From positions 13,907,501 to 13,971,500 of the forward strand of contig CM049308.1 in NCBI GenBank assembly GCA_026874595.1: a stretch of DNA of 64,000 nt, read 5' to 3'. Origin of the DNA: Sipunculus nudus. Lineage: Eukaryota > Annelida > Sipuncula > Golfingiida > Sipunculidae. This document shows positions 43,001 through 54,899 of the stretch, piece by piece. The position numbers and the translations under genes are program-made. How positions within the stretch are numbered: position 1 is the first letter of the stretch; the number at the start of each line of letters is the position of its first letter. The notes below the pieces were generated by a model. It did not search any database and had not been told where the DNA came from. It saw only the letters and a list, made by a program, of their open reading frames with translations.

Positions 43001-46000
43001 GGAAGTGGATTATCTCGCGAAAAACCATCCGCTTTATCACAAATTAACTGATTGCCTTATTTATTAATATTTAGCCCTAAAAATGGCGGAACTCAATTGG
43101 TAGACAAAGAAGCGCCATCATATTAAATGCTCTAAACTATACTCTTGTTCACTAAGACTTAGGCAAAAAAATAAGGTCTGGTTCTCAGGCACTTTTTTCA
43201 GAAATCATTGTGGGCGGGTAGTTTTTTATTTTAATTTTTTTTTTGTATGTTTCGATAAAAATGTCAGATGATAAGGGAAAAGCATGATGATAACAGATTT
43301 ATTTTGCTAAAGCACTACATAACAAAGTAAATTTTATCAAAATTGTATGATTTTATCTTTTTGAAAGAGATTTCAGAGCGGCTGGAGCTCAACAGTAGTA
43401 AGTTTATATTGAAAATTAAAATAAAATGTTTTCATGCGGGAGTTTAAAATTGACGCGGGCGGTGCCTGAGAACCATACTTTGTATATATTTTGGCCTTAT
43501 CTATTGAATTTTCGAAAGGTCTCTGAGACTAAATGATTACGTAGTTTGGTAATAACGTGAATGCAGGCCTAAAGCACTAATTTGATATGAAACTGTGATG
43601 ATGATAAATAGTATTAACAACAATCTGGGTAATTCTTGGTATCCCCCCCCCCCCTTCTAAAATCTTGTATCCTCCGGCTCCCTCACCAGTGACCATAGCC
43701 ACCAGACTGAGACTTTAATTATTGGATTAAGAAAGTGTAACCTATAGACTCTTTATTTTAATCCCATTTATGTTTTCTAGACCTCACCATGCGAGTCCGA
43801 GTTCTTAAGGTTCAGGAAGAAGTGCACCTTCTTCGAGATCGAGTCATCAAGAACTCGTGTTCGATTCCAAGTGCAGTCCAACAAACAGAAATTATCAAAA
43901 TGGAAATTTCAGGTTACCGCAATATTTTTGTTAGTTAACACGTTTCCTGCTTGATTGTTCAGTTATATTTAGCTCCCGATGCAGAGCTCAAGCCTGGTAT
44001 ACAGTCTTATTTTGTAATATTTAATTCGGTCCATGTTTCATTTTTCATTGTACCTCACTTTTTTTAAATTATATGAGAATTTGTAAATAAAAATATCAGC
44101 AAATTGCAATTGGCATCCCCATGATGAAAAGGACTGAAAATTTATTACTTCTCTTCCTAAAATAAGAAGGCCATCAGTCTTGGATAAGTATCCAATTTTA
44201 AAGGGACATAATCAGGGGTTACATTATGCCTATTCTTTCACACTGTCAGTTCAAAACCATCCCAGCACACGGTCTCAGTACCATGCATACGGCTGTTTGA
44301 CACTTTGTTATGATTCTGCGTGTTGTAAACACAGTCAATGTGTGTCTGTTTACCATAACAAGGCGGCGTGACCGGAGGTCCGATTGTGAGCTGCAGCACG
44401 CGGTGTTTCAGCCAGCGGGAACATGTATTACATGTTCTGGGCCAAGTCAGTCAGCGCATTTCCTGACTCACACGTGTTCTTTCTCCGCGATGCACTCTGC
44501 CCAACTCACTGTGTTAATGTTGACCCCTGTGATCGCGCCCGGTCCAATGTTTTTAAAACTCATTTACATAAGTAAGCAAACGGTTTGAAGGCAATATTTG
44601 CCAAGTACAGATTTATTTTTAAGGGAAGAAGTAATTTTTCATGTTAATTCAACATGCTTAAAAGGTGATTGGGCCGCTTTAAGACTGTGATCTTCAATAA
44701 CATCTGACTAAATCAGCGCGCATGTATTTGGTAAACAAAACTGGTCTGAAACCATAAGATTTTGTTCTTAAAGCATATGTTTTGTATCATTTATTTATGT
44801 TTCAGATAATGGAGTTGACCATGGTTTTACTTGGTCTGGTGGCCACTTTCATCTGTCCTGTACACGGGTACGTCACAACATGCGAGGGACCTGGCCCCTC
44901 TTACGTCACAGAGGAAGTGAGGTCAACGACCTGTAACACATCTGCATACCAGTCGCTTTACTACAAGGAGAATTGGGGTCAAGGTCGTTACTACACGGAT
45001 GAAAATAAGGTTATAGAAAATGCCTACGGTGACAATGCAGTTATGCTTGGAAAGGTTAGATCTCTTTACGAACAAAACATGACTAAAACTTACAATAAAA
45101 ATTGCAGGTTAACCCAGAAAAAGTTCATACTGGAGATTCAACTGACATGTGTTCTGAGAAATCTGACAATCAATGATCCCTTCCCTAACCCTTTAATACT
45201 GAAACACGATTGTCCATTTCAAGGAATAAAAGAATCTGATGACGTCATCTTCATTCCTGGGTCTGTGAGTCACCACTGCAGCCGAATTAAACAGGGGCCT
45301 TGTTTACCGGAAGAGGGAGGCCGGTGGGGATTTGGTCAGATCACTCTGTTCAAACAGGGACCGTCTGTGATGGAAAAACTGTTACAGGTGTGTGGTTTGC
45401 ATCCCCAGCTACCAGAAGACGTAAATAGAGACTTGTGCCCCGAAGTAACCGCGACTGTGGATAACTGTGAATCCGGAAGTCGAATGCTTACTTCCGTCTT
45501 CGCCATGTATGTTTTGTTATTGTCTGTCGTGTCACTTTCTCTGTAAATCGAAATGCTTCCAGCAAAAAATAAAATAAAAGCAGGCAGCGGAAACTGACGT
45601 TCGCCTTGACTACGTGTACCACAAGAAAGATCATTCTAAAACCCGCAATTTGTTGAAATACGGCCAATGACAACATTGTATATGTTTAACAGAACTTGAC
45701 TCAAGTTAAATCGTGGTGCGAATATTTGCGGGTATTAAAATGGTCTTTATGGTTCTTTTCTTTGTGCAGAATAGTTCTGTTCTAATTGTAACGCGAGCTC
45801 ACATGTCTTCTCATATATGTTTTATGTTTGTATTGTTTTTAAACGAGTCTTTAACTATTCAAACATGAAATACTCAGGTAAGCATCACTGGGGCAAGAAG
45901 ATTTCTATATTCTGTTCCTTGCATGTACATTTTTCACGTAGTGTAGCTTTTAATATTCTTTTTTTTTAACAAAGTACTTTTGAATTTATATGAGAAGTTT

Positions 46001-47915
46001 TCAAAAACTTTTTGACAAAGCATCTAGGCCTACTAAAATTTAAAATTTTTGTTTTCAACTGATCCGAGGTCAGACAAAAGAAGCGTGCCAGAATGGGATA
46101 AAATTATAGACCCAAAGCTAAATCTACACACGCAGAAATGAGTACATCATTCTGTTATATACAAACAACGTTTTGACCGGTACGTGTCCATATAAATATC
46201 TTTTCACTGGTTAGTACATTCTTCTTCTGGTGCTACCATTAAACATCTCCTAGAATATTTTTTAGTGCAAAGACAGTTGGATGGTTTCACTCCATTAGAC
46301 TTAAAGACATGGCAACTTCAATGCTGTAGTTTTCTTAATTATTTTAACGATGTGTTAAATATACTGACGACATCAACCGAGTTTTCAAAAGTTTTTCAGA
46401 AAAGTGAAACTGTTATCCTGATTTCGGGCCACACTGTACTATCACAGGACCGGGATCGAGGGTGAGCGTGTATTTGCACTGACAGCGGGCCAACTGTATT
46501 CAAAATTCTACCAATACAATTAATATGTTTTCCTCCTGTTTGATTACCTGGAAATTTTATGACCTTTGAAGGACTGATTAATCCGACCCATCTTACCTTT
46601 GACGTAATATTTATACTTTCATATATCATAGTAAGGCTATTTGAAAATTAGTTTACAAATAATAGTAAACAATGCATGGTGAAAGCTATATAGTTATACG
46701 ATAGCTATCCCATACTTTATAAAGCCAATCGTAGATTGTTGTATTTTTTTAATATTCTGCATATAACGTTTTCTTGGACAAAGATCATTTATTTTAGCTA
46801 AAGCCATATGAACTTTTTTAAATGTGTGTTTACTTTCTTCATAGAGAATGTGGTCGACATTACAAAGCTTTTGCTTTTGGTAAAAATATAACAATATCTC
46901 TTTCATCTACATACAAGCAAAGAACTTAAAGATTATGTATATATATACTTATGTATATAACATGAATTCTGTGAATTCATCAGGTTCTAATGTGTTTTTC
47001 ATCTAAGCGAACATTATAAAATTTATATGTTTCTATGGCTTCATGGAAGTCTTGTAAGGGGTAATTATTCATATATGTTATCTTTGAAAGGATTCATGTA
47101 TTTGATTAGGCCGGAGTTGAAGACAGGAACAATAGAGAGGAAAATATTTCACAGTTATTTCAACTGAATTACCGTAGAATATATAAACGTATATGGCGGA
47201 ATTTCATATATGTCAGATAGGACGTGCGTTATTAGATGTACATGTATAGGTAGAACACAAGTACCATGCTTTACAGATAGAGTTATAACTGTGAAAGATA
47301 CACATGTTCAGAAGAATCATTTATATTTACGAGCTGCAAGACTATTGTACATAGTTATATTATGTATACAGATATAGCCTAATTGTATGTACCTGTATGT
47401 ATAATAATATTATTGAGAGAAGGATGTACATATATAGGATGATATTATTTGGATTATGGCTTCCTTGTAAAAAGAGTGTCGAGGCTCAGGGTTTAAGACC
47501 ATATGTAAATAGTAGTCTGTGTAGACGTTGTGTACCATATGAACAAATGTAGCATGATGTTTGCATTAATGTGTGATGATAAAGAGCATGTTATATTCCC
47601 TACCATAAAGTGCAAAGCAAGTTATGTATACATGCATGTGTAGAATGTCACATGTCGAGAATCTGAATATTTACTGCAGTAACAGAGTTTTCTGTGGGTA
47701 AAATGTGTAGAGTTTAATGATATGTGACAGGCAGGATCGGGCATTTGTAATAATACCAATTATTGTGATGTATAGTTCATAGGTCATGGAAAAAGTGTTG
47801 TTTGCTTGTTAAGTTTGATAAAATCTCAGTCATTGTTCCAAATTCACAGGCGCTGGTATACAAGGACGACGAAAATGATCGTAACCTTTTAAGACGACTG
47901 TCATCGGTGTTTGAG
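39784..47915 (+). CDS. Unrecognised spliced gene, three internal exons
   Basis: Exons 39784-40010, 43781-43912 and 47850-47915 join in one frame. Exon 1 follows an AG at 39782-39783 and encodes GIFHNGCTYGPENVLAFDSF, EDRVIYVTAAGVTSRAVL and KLVAKYRETSAQAPLAFCE before GTAAGT. Exon 2 follows TTTTCTAG, encodes TSPCESEFLRFRKKCTFFEI and SKWKFQ, and ends CAG|GTTACC. Exon 3 follows ATTCACAG, encodes ALVYKDDENDRNLLRRLSSV plus FE and ends GAG|GTAAAG. Exons 2 and 3 are exactly 44 and 22 codons with phase 0 at both ends, and exon 1 also ends in phase 0. No start, stop or family is recognised. Exon 3 is charged and may begin a helix. Ends beyond these exons are unknown. Linking the exons into one gene is inference. 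Confidence 0.5.
40011..40880. other. Intron or intergenic stretch
   Basis: AT-rich, with no exon recognised. Confidence 0.5.
40900..41465. promoter_or_regulatory. Possible promoter with NRF1-like sites
   Basis: A GC- and CpG-richer block containing GCGCAGGCGCA (41026-41036) and TGCGCATGCG (41451-41460), both close to the NRF1 consensus, about 420 bp apart. A third, GCATGCGC, lies at 42777-42784. It sits between two exons of the unrecognised gene and 3.3 kb upstream of the secreted-protein exon at 44806, so it could be that gene's own promoter. No start site can be fixed. Confidence 0.35.
41466..43780. other. Intron stretch
   Basis: A poly-C run at about 43645-43655. No exon recognised before the TTTTCTAG acceptor at 43780. 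Confidence 0.5.
43781..43912 (+). CDS. Exon of unrecognised gene (44 codons)
   Basis: Acceptor TATGTTTTCTAG ends at 43780, and the frame is open in phase 0 to CAG|GTTACC. Product TSPCESEFLRFRKKCTFFEI, ESSRTRVRFQVQSNKQKLSK and WKFQ is basic and aromatic-rich. A different frame starting at an ATG (MRVRVLKVQEEVHLLRDRV) is also open here; I prefer the phase-0 reading because it fits both neighbours. The donor is weak. Confidence 0.5.
44419..44437. promoter_or_regulatory. Perfect palindrome GAACATGTA-T-TACATGTTC
   Basis: Nine-base arms around a single T in a GC-rich block 390 bp upstream of the secreted-protein start. It resembles inverted-repeat transcription-factor sites, but none is an exact match. 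Confidence 0.35.
44809..45546 (+). CDS. Secreted, probably GPI-anchored, ten-cysteine protein
   Basis: ATG at 44809, four bases after a TATGTTTCAG acceptor, opens 245 codons. Residues 1-21 (MELTMVLLGLVATFICPVHG) form a classic signal peptide. The mature part has ten cysteines (TTCEG, TTCNT, KNCRL, LTCVL, HDCPF, HHCSR, GPCLP, QVCGL, DLCPE, DNCES), an even number suited to five disulfides, and three N-glycosylation sequons (NTS, NMT, NLT). It ends with CESGSRM, then a hydrophobic tail (FAMYVLLLSVVSLSL) with no charged end, the pattern of a GPI-attachment signal. The frame could extend nine codons upstream, but that lies in the intron. I do not recognise the domain. The acceptor implies at least one upstream 5' exon. 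The gene lies between two exons of the unrecognised gene on the same strand. Confidence 0.85.
   Translation: MELTMVLLGLVATFICPVHGYVTTCEGPGPSYVTEEVRSTTCNTSAYQSLYYKENWGQGRYYTDENKVIENAYGDNAVMLGKVRSLYEQNMTKTYNKNCRLTQKKFILEIQLTCVLRNLTINDPFPNPLILKHDCPFQGIKESDDVIFIPGSVSHHCSRIKQGPCLPEEGGRWGFGQITLFKQGPSVMEKLLQVCGLHPQLPEDVNRDLCPEVTATVDNCESGSRMLTSVFAMYVLLLSVVSLSL
45568..45578 (+). terminator. Overlapping polyadenylation signals
   Basis: Two overlapping AATAAA hexamers, about 22 bp after the stop codon of the secreted protein. Confidence 0.6.
45580..47849. other. Intron or intergenic stretch
   Basis: AT-rich with many ATGTATA words. No exon or element recognised. Confidence 0.5.
47850..47915 (+). CDS. 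Exon of unrecognised gene (22 codons)
   Basis: Acceptor AAATTCACAG ends at 47849; donor GAG|GTAAAG follows 47915. Phase 0 at both ends. Encodes ALVYKDDENDRNLLRRLSSV plus FE. Codon use (GCG, CGT, CGA, TCG) differs from the AT-rich flanks, which supports coding. Confidence 0.55.
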
Positions 47916-48470
47916 GTAAAGACAATTGCTCAGGCTTTCATTGGGTAGAATGCTTAATCCTGACAGTACAGAAAAAAAATTAAACATAAAAAAATATTTA
48001 AAGGAATGAAACAAATTAAAATCCATGGACAGATTCAAACGCACAATCACAAGAAAATATGAAAGTCATATGTGAGGAAAATTTGATCGAGTCTGGTTTG
48101 GATACAAGTACCGAGTCTTTGTCTTGTTGCAAATGCAGCCATATCATACGGTGTGTTGCCACTTTACGCCTGCTTGCTTGCATAAATAAAATCAAGTGCT
48201 TTTAGACTGTTTTTATTTGATTGAGGGAGTCCAGCTTTTGAATACAATGCTTATACCAGCTGGTTCACACTCATTTAAAAGTTGTACACATGTGTGGCGA
48301 GTTTCGATTAACACAGTACTGGACCATGAATTTACAATCCTTAAGAGGTACGACTAGTGAAAACCGTCTCAGACGGGACTGCGGAGATCCTCATATACAC
48401 ATATCTGCATGTTCCTGCATGGTTTCCAAAATTTTTAAAGTATTCCCATACCCATGCATATATATATATA

Positions 48471-48517
<47 letters not shown>

Positions 48518-49005
48518 CATAGGTGTAGATGAAGACAATGTGGTTCTCTTTATCTTCATTCGAGAAAATGTGGCAGCTACCGATCAGGTTCCTATATGAA
48601 CTAGTGACCCAAGGGTCATGACGCCCAGCTTTCCCATTACAGGCACAATGCCTCTATACTGATTAAGTGTGAAACTGAACAACAGACCAGTAACCCTTTA
48701 TTAAACGTGCCTGTACTGCTGGCTGCATGACTATAGGGACATAGTAATTACCACAAATGACCTCATGGTGATGGCTGATTACCACCTTTGACATAATCAG
48801 GGGCAGAACCATTTGTATCCGAAAATGGAGGGATTATCCACAAGTGGTCTCGACAAGGGCATAATTTGATATTGGCTATTGTTTTTAATGACAAAAATAA
48901 TGTTTTTCGGGTCATAACAGAGGTCGAAGTTTTATGGGTCTATAAATATAAATTTTATTTATAAACTTTATATATTTTACATGGATTGTACATACAACTT
49001 GTTAT
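47916..49005. other. Stretch with microsatellite and an element end
   Basis: Contains the (TA)n run at 48460-48517 and, at about 48602-48635, GTGACCCAAGGGTCATGACG, a copy of the element-end motif seen at 53225 and 56890. No exon recognised. Confidence 0.55.
48460..48517. repeat. (TA)n microsatellite
   Basis: TA run with one ACTTATAT interruption. Confidence 0.96.
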
Positions 49006-49009
49006 AATA

Positions 49010-49200
49010 ACTAATGCAAGGCACTCTCCATGGCTCGGATGTTGGCGCTCGGTAGTCGGTAAGGGTGGAGGAAACTGGAGTACCCGGAGAAAACCACCGA
49101 CCTTGGACGGGCAACTACAGCCCACTCTCATAGCCACGCCGGGTATCGAACCCGGGTCGCCAGCGTAGAAGGCGTTATACCACTCAGCTGTCCAGGTCTA
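49010..49200 (-). mobile_element. tRNA-derived SINE, full-length-like
   Basis: Read from 49197 downward it starts GACAGCTGAGTGGTATAACG (A-box-like TRGYNNARNNGG), then GGGTTCGATACCC (B box), then a body with CTCCGGGTACTCCAGTTTCC, CGCCAACATCCGAGCCATGG and GCCTTGCATTAG. This is a pol III promoter head with a non-tRNA body. The body matches copies at 4985-5092 and 56280-56375. It is not a functional tRNA gene: there is no cloverleaf acceptor pairing. Confidence 0.85.
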
Positions 49201-49204
49201 TTAG

Positions 49205-52200
49205 ACCTAACGACAGAAAAATAAAACGAATTGGCAGATTAACTGACGGAGTGAACTTAGCCAGTAATGATAGCAACATACTAATTAACAATAACGATAT
49301 AATAATGAATATAAAGAGAAACCAGATAAACTTGCGTGTTGTATATATGGCCTATTGGTTATACGTGGTACAAATGACCAAATTGCGTGAGAATAGGAAG
49401 CCAAGCGAACGTTGGCACTTTGGAGGGGTCACTCAAGGACCGAAGCTGTTAACACCTTAATCAGATTTCTCAATGATGCCAAGGACGACATCTTTGTAAT
49501 TAGGTCATTCTAAGTGAACAGTGTGAATTTTCCTAATGGCTATGGCCCAGCTGAGACTTTCTTACGTGAGGTCAAATACCCATACATGCTACAATATCAT
49601 GGGTTCATAACTGCAATGAGATTTCAGTTGCGAGAGTTGACACCATCACAAAATGGTGTAATTTATTTAGTCGAAATACATGTTATCCCCATCTTTTGTA
49701 GGATAAAAATGGTATACCCGTCTTCACCAGATAGTGTCACCATGCATGTGTGGCCATATTTTTCAACTCTTGTGACTGGATGAAACCTCATTCCTTATTG
49801 GTCAAATTTCGGGACACAGATCATGTGACTAAGTTTCCTGTTACTTGACTCAGAAACAATTGCGCGAGGTTATGTTATACACATACGAAATATAAACCTT
49901 ATTACCTTATATTTGATATTTATGGTATATACCATTCTCTTACTACAGTTCTGAGGAGAATCAGTTAACTGAGGCTCAAGACTGAGTCTGAAGCCCGGTC
50001 CACTGGTGTCGTAATCTTCAGCTTAGTATCGAGGTTACCATGCTACCACACGAGTCATATCCCTGAGCCAATATAAGGCTTCATGAACCGATGACTATTG
50101 AACTGGCCGATTACCAGTCACCCTCTCTGCTCTTCTACTGTTTCTGGTTATTTAGCACCATGGGTTACAATTCCCCCAAACCAGATAACATGTATACGGT
50201 TTGGCGACGGTGGCAGTGGATTGCTTCCTCTGGGAAAACCTTTATGTTCGCCGTTCACACTTATAACCGATTAGGATGGCCGAACACAGGGTATATTTTT
50301 AACGTGCGTAAGATTGCTATTTTATACAACTGTAAAGAGAAAATGTGCAGTTGTCATTCTGGATGTGTGTAGTTTTACCGAATGTATAGGTTTTTTTCCT
50401 GTCACCGACAAAAAAATATACTTTTATCCGTATACATAATATATAATTTGTTCTGGTATGAATTTACAAACATTCCATTTTATTGCTGTGATAATTTCAT
50501 ATTTTGTCTTATTTTTATTCATATTATCTATAATATATAAATGAGCAATATATGCAGCCGCTAATGCTTAAAGTCCTGTGTCTAATGACACTGCATGGTC
50601 CCTTTACCGCCTTACATGTTTGCCCTATATGGACCTATTTTCTGTTGACGTCAATGGAGATTCCGCTTGGTAACAAGTCTTTGCAGTTCCAAAATCTCCT
50701 AAAACCCTTGGCCGTACAGCATGTTAAAGAAAAGATGTGGGTCACACCGATCTATATACAGCTGCCGCAAGCTTACTGCCAAATATAGACCACCGTCGAT
50801 CATACCCACATAAGTAATGTTTCTAGGGAACCGGTCTAAACGGATCTGCTGAATTCCTGGGGCTACAACAGGTTGTAATTCTTCAGAAGCTATGGAGAAT
50901 ACAACCCTTGGGATATCTCACGGGGCAAAAGACTGTCGTTAGATCGGTAAAAACAAGGTTTCCTGGATAGAGAACATCCGCAGTGTACCCACAGGGACCT
51001 TATGGCGTAATTCCAAGACAGCAAACAGCAAATAGGATGCCATTAACTGAAAAATATATTTGACAGCTTCATTATGTGGTATTTTCTCTATAATTGTCAC
51101 CAGAAAACTGATAAGCCAGGTTTTCTTCCACTTCGTGCGATGATCTGAGTACATCAGGAATGTCCTGGACAAGAATCTGAAGGAACAGTACCAATCTCCT
51201 ACAAACATAATCGTGTTCCATTCAGCTTTAAAGCTGAATCCTTCTTCATTTACGGAACTCAAGAATCTGCCGTAATAAAGACTAATGGAAAGCTTCCATT
51301 TAATCAAGGCGAAACCAATATGCTTATAAAGTCTGCAAGACCGCAAATACAGGACGAACATAAATGTGGTCGATATTGATTTCTGGTTCGACTTCTAAAT
51401 GCAGTGTCTGTCCCAGATGTAGTTGCTCAAACAGATTCTCTGTAGCGTTTGGCCAGTAATGACTTCAGCCAGCAAGCTGAGGATGCACTCAGTGACCTGA
51501 CATATACCATTCAGTTTCTGAGGCTGTAACTGGATCACGTAATATCATGTTCTTTCTATTATTTTAAAGAGGACCAACCATCTGAGTGCAGAATTTAATC
51601 AAATCACATTCATTTAGCATTTTTTATACCAAATTTATATTTCAGAAAAAGTACCAATGACATTCCCAAATATTTATTTCAAACCTGTGTGTCTTAATAT
51701 GTCTTTTCGATATTTTCAATTAGCGAGGTGTATAATTAATCAGGGGAATGAGATCATATGGAACAATTCTTTTGTAAAGGTGGATGGGCATTTTTTTTCG
51801 ATTTACATGGGTACAAACTGAATTACATCATAAGGTATAAATATTAAGGATGCTCGGGAATATTAAATGCCATTCCACTTCGACAAAGATGTATGGTTAG
51901 CATTATTTTAAAGAGAAGGTATAGTCCACTCAGAAGTTAACTTCAATAGTAGTAAATTAATATTAGGGCTTTTCAAATAAGTTTTTTTGAATTTTAAATG
52001 TCTTTTATGTGCAGTATATACGAATAATGCTACCCGTGTATATATTGGACTGAAAATAGCTATTGAAAATATACAAAATATGGAAAATGCCATAGCAAAT
52101 AGAATAATAATGAGAAAAGTAAACATATCTAAAAATGTAGCCGTGACAACCCGACTCAGTAGGAAATGATAATTGGGGCCAGAGGGCCGATATGGCGCTT

Positions 52201-52850
52201 CTAAAAATGCGTGGTGCTTATTTCCGTCAGTATTGAGCAAGCAGTCCAACTTGCCGAAATTTATAAAACTGCGACGGCCTGATCTTGTGTTACTTTTTGT
52301 ATTCTAAGATATATTGTTCATCTAGTACAATTATTCAGTCAAGTAAGGAATATACTTTCAGTTATATAGGCTGTTACCTTGACGGGATATGAGTATCAAT
52401 GCAATTAGAGTATCAATGCCATTTAACTGCCCTTCAGTGCCCACACACACACACACACGTATGTCCTCATACGGCTTACTATAGAGTAATTGGCTAACAC
52501 CAGTTCTTGATGTCAAGTACTAATTAATTTATCAATTTACATAGACACGGTCCAAACCTCTTTAAAGGAACATGAGACATATTCAGGAGTCGTCTGAATA
52601 TAGAGCATGGGCTTTGTTTGCTGAATAGATTTGAGTGGGACTAAGTAGGAGGAAAGACAGATGCACCCCCCCCCACACACACATACACACACCCGGAAAC
52701 AAAACCCCCTTAATGAAAAGGAGAAATATAGCTTCTATCCAAGAGTACCAACGTTTCTTGCTCCAACCACATATTATGGAATTTTATATTTAACGTTTTT
52801 GTATAATTTTTTTTAAAACCAAAGTGATATTGTTCAATTTTAAAATACTA
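49205..52850. other. Intergenic stretch
   Basis: No supported gene. A minus-strand open frame (51361 to 50939, 140 codons) is long for this composition but has no recognisable motif, no matched splice signals and no start context. A short (AC)n run occurs at 52441-52458. Confidence 0.5.
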
Positions 52851-52857
52851 TTTGTCA

Positions 52858-53078
52858 TAATTAACATCTCATTATAATGTGCAGGTTAATATTCATGACA
52901 TAATTAGCATTTTATTATAATGTGCAGTTTAATATTCATGACATAATTAGCATTTCATTTTAATGAGCAGGCTAATATTTATGACAGACATAATTAGCAT
53001 TTCATTATAAGGTGCAGACTAATATTCATGACATAATTAGCATTTCATTATAATGTGCATTTTAATATTCATGACATA
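52858..53078. repeat. 43-bp tandem repeat, 5 copies
   Basis: CATAATTAGCATTTCATTAT followed by AATGTGCAG.(T/C)TAATATTCATGA repeats at 43-47-bp spacing (TAATTAGC at 52901, 52944, 52991, 53034). Confidence 0.92.
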
Positions 53079-53199
53079 CTGTACACTTCCTCGGTATGAG
53101 ATGCGTGTTTGTAAAATTAAAAAAGGTATATGAAGAAACTGAAAGTTGGATGAAGGAATTATCTCATATTTTTGCGTTATATTGAATTAAAAAAATTAG

Positions 53200-54890
53200 G
53201 AAACAAAAGGGACTTTGTCCCTACCCCTAAACAAGTAGCCCATGGGCCATGCCGCGAAGCTAAATTTGACACCTTATTCAATGCAGGTTGCAGAATATAG
53301 GTCACCATGATCTTATTTCATATTTCCAAACACATTTGCCTAGGACCAAACTGGATGTCATGATAGATGATTCTAGGCCTAATGAATACAATTTGTGTCC
53401 CGTCAGACTGTCTGGGTACTCGAAACCATTTTTTCGGCCCATAGGTTACAGAATATAGTTCACCATGGCCTACTTTCAGGTTTCCAAATACATTTGCCTA
53501 GGACCTCCCTGAATTTTATATCAGAAGGGCCTAATGGATACAATATGTGCCACATCTGACTGTCTGGGTGCTCAAAATCATGTTTTAAGTTCACAGGTGC
53601 AAAATATAGGTTTCAGTGACCTAATTTTAAGTTTCCTTGGACATTTGCCTAGGACCTCCCTGAATGTTACGTAAGAAAATTCAAAGCCTAATTGATACAA
53701 TTTCTGCCTCGTCTATCTGGTTGCTCAAATCATTTTTCAATCCCATAGGTCGCAGAATATTGGTCACCATGACCTAACTTCAGATTTCTAAGGATATTTG
53801 CCTAGAACCTCCCTGAACTTTATATTAGAAGATTCAAGGCCTGATGGATACAATTTGTGCCCCGTCTGAATGCCTGATGTTTATATGACATATTTTCCTT
53901 TTGATCGCAAAATATAGGTCATGGTGAACTTATTTCAGGTTTCCAAGGATATTTCCAAGTAGGTCTCAGAATGTTACATTAGAATATTCTAGGCCCAACA
54001 GATACAATGTGTGCCCTGTCTGACTTTATTTCTGGGTGCTCAAAATCCTGTTTTCACATCCTGTGGTCACATAACTAGGTCACAATGACCTGATTTCAAG
54101 TTTCAAAGGAGATATGCCTAGAACCTCACATGATAGTGTGTTTGAAGGTTCTAGGCCTAACAAATACGATTTGACCCCATCTGACATTCAGTGTGTTCAT
54201 ATGACATCTGTTTCCCATAGGTCGCAGATTATAGTTAACAGTAACCAAATTTCAGGTTTCCATGGACATTTGCCTAGAACCTTCGTAAATGTCACGTTGG
54301 AGGATTCTAAGCCTAATGGATACAACTGCCTGGGTGCTCAAAATCATGTTTTCGGCCTGTAAGACACAAAATATAGGTCACCATGACCTAATTTCAGGTT
54401 TTCAAGGAGTTTGCCTAGAAACTCACAGGATATTGTGTTAGAAGACGCTAGGCCTAAAAGATACGATTTGTCCCCATCTGACATTCAGGGTGCTCATATA
54501 ACATTTTATTCCCTATACGTCGCAGAATATAGGTCTCAGTGACCTTATTTCAGATTTCCAGGGACATTTGCCTAGGACCTCCCTAAGCGTCACGATAGAG
54601 GATTCTAGGCCGAATGGACACAATTTGTGCCCCGTCTGACTGACTATGTGCTCAAAATCATGTTTTCAGCCCATAGATTACAAAATATAGGTTACCATGG
54701 CCTAATTTCAGGTTTTCAAGGAGATTTACCTAGGACCTCCCTTGATGTACAGTAAGAAGTTTCTAGGTCTAACGGTAATGGGCTGTGCCCTGTTAACGGA
54801 CGGCCGGACGGACGCTGGACAAAGGGTGATCGCTATAGCTCAGATGAATTACAGTTAGCTGAGCTAAAAAAAATGAAGGGGACATGTCCC
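53200..54890 (-). mobile_element. Tandem-repeat element with about ten 158-bp core units
   Basis: Core units, each with AATATAGGTCACCATGACCT, TTTCAGGTTTCCAAGG, TTGCCTAGGACCTCCCTGAA, TTCTAGGCCTAATGGATACA, GTGCCCCGTCTGACTG and GGGTGCTCAAAATCATG, begin near 53293, 53453, 53597, 53755, 53913, 54073, 54230, 54369, 54527 and 54685. The right end has a GACGGACGGCCGGACGGACG tract, then a hairpin (TAGCTCA...TGAGCTA, about 54838-54866). The left end has AAGTAGCCCATGGGCCATGC. No protein is encoded: translations of neighbouring units are not conserved in frame. Confidence 0.85.
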
Positions 54891-54899
54891 CCCCCCCTT

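Noticed and set aside
43793-43912. Coding frame starting MRVRVLKVQEEVHLLRD
   Set aside because: Open but short. Joining it to the next acceptor gives the wrong frame for the secreted protein, and the phase-0 reading fits neighbouring exons better.
49010-49200. A tRNA gene on the minus strand
   Set aside because: A- and B-box-like words are present, but no complete cloverleaf with acceptor stem, and the sequence continues into a repeated SINE body.
50939-51361. A 140-codon minus-strand open frame
   Set aside because: No recognisable domain, no convincing start or splice context. Parallel frames in the same stretch look equally plausible.
53200-54860. Multi-repeat protein gene in the 158-bp array
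   Set aside because: The unit length is not a multiple of three, units vary by a few bases, and no frame stays open across units.
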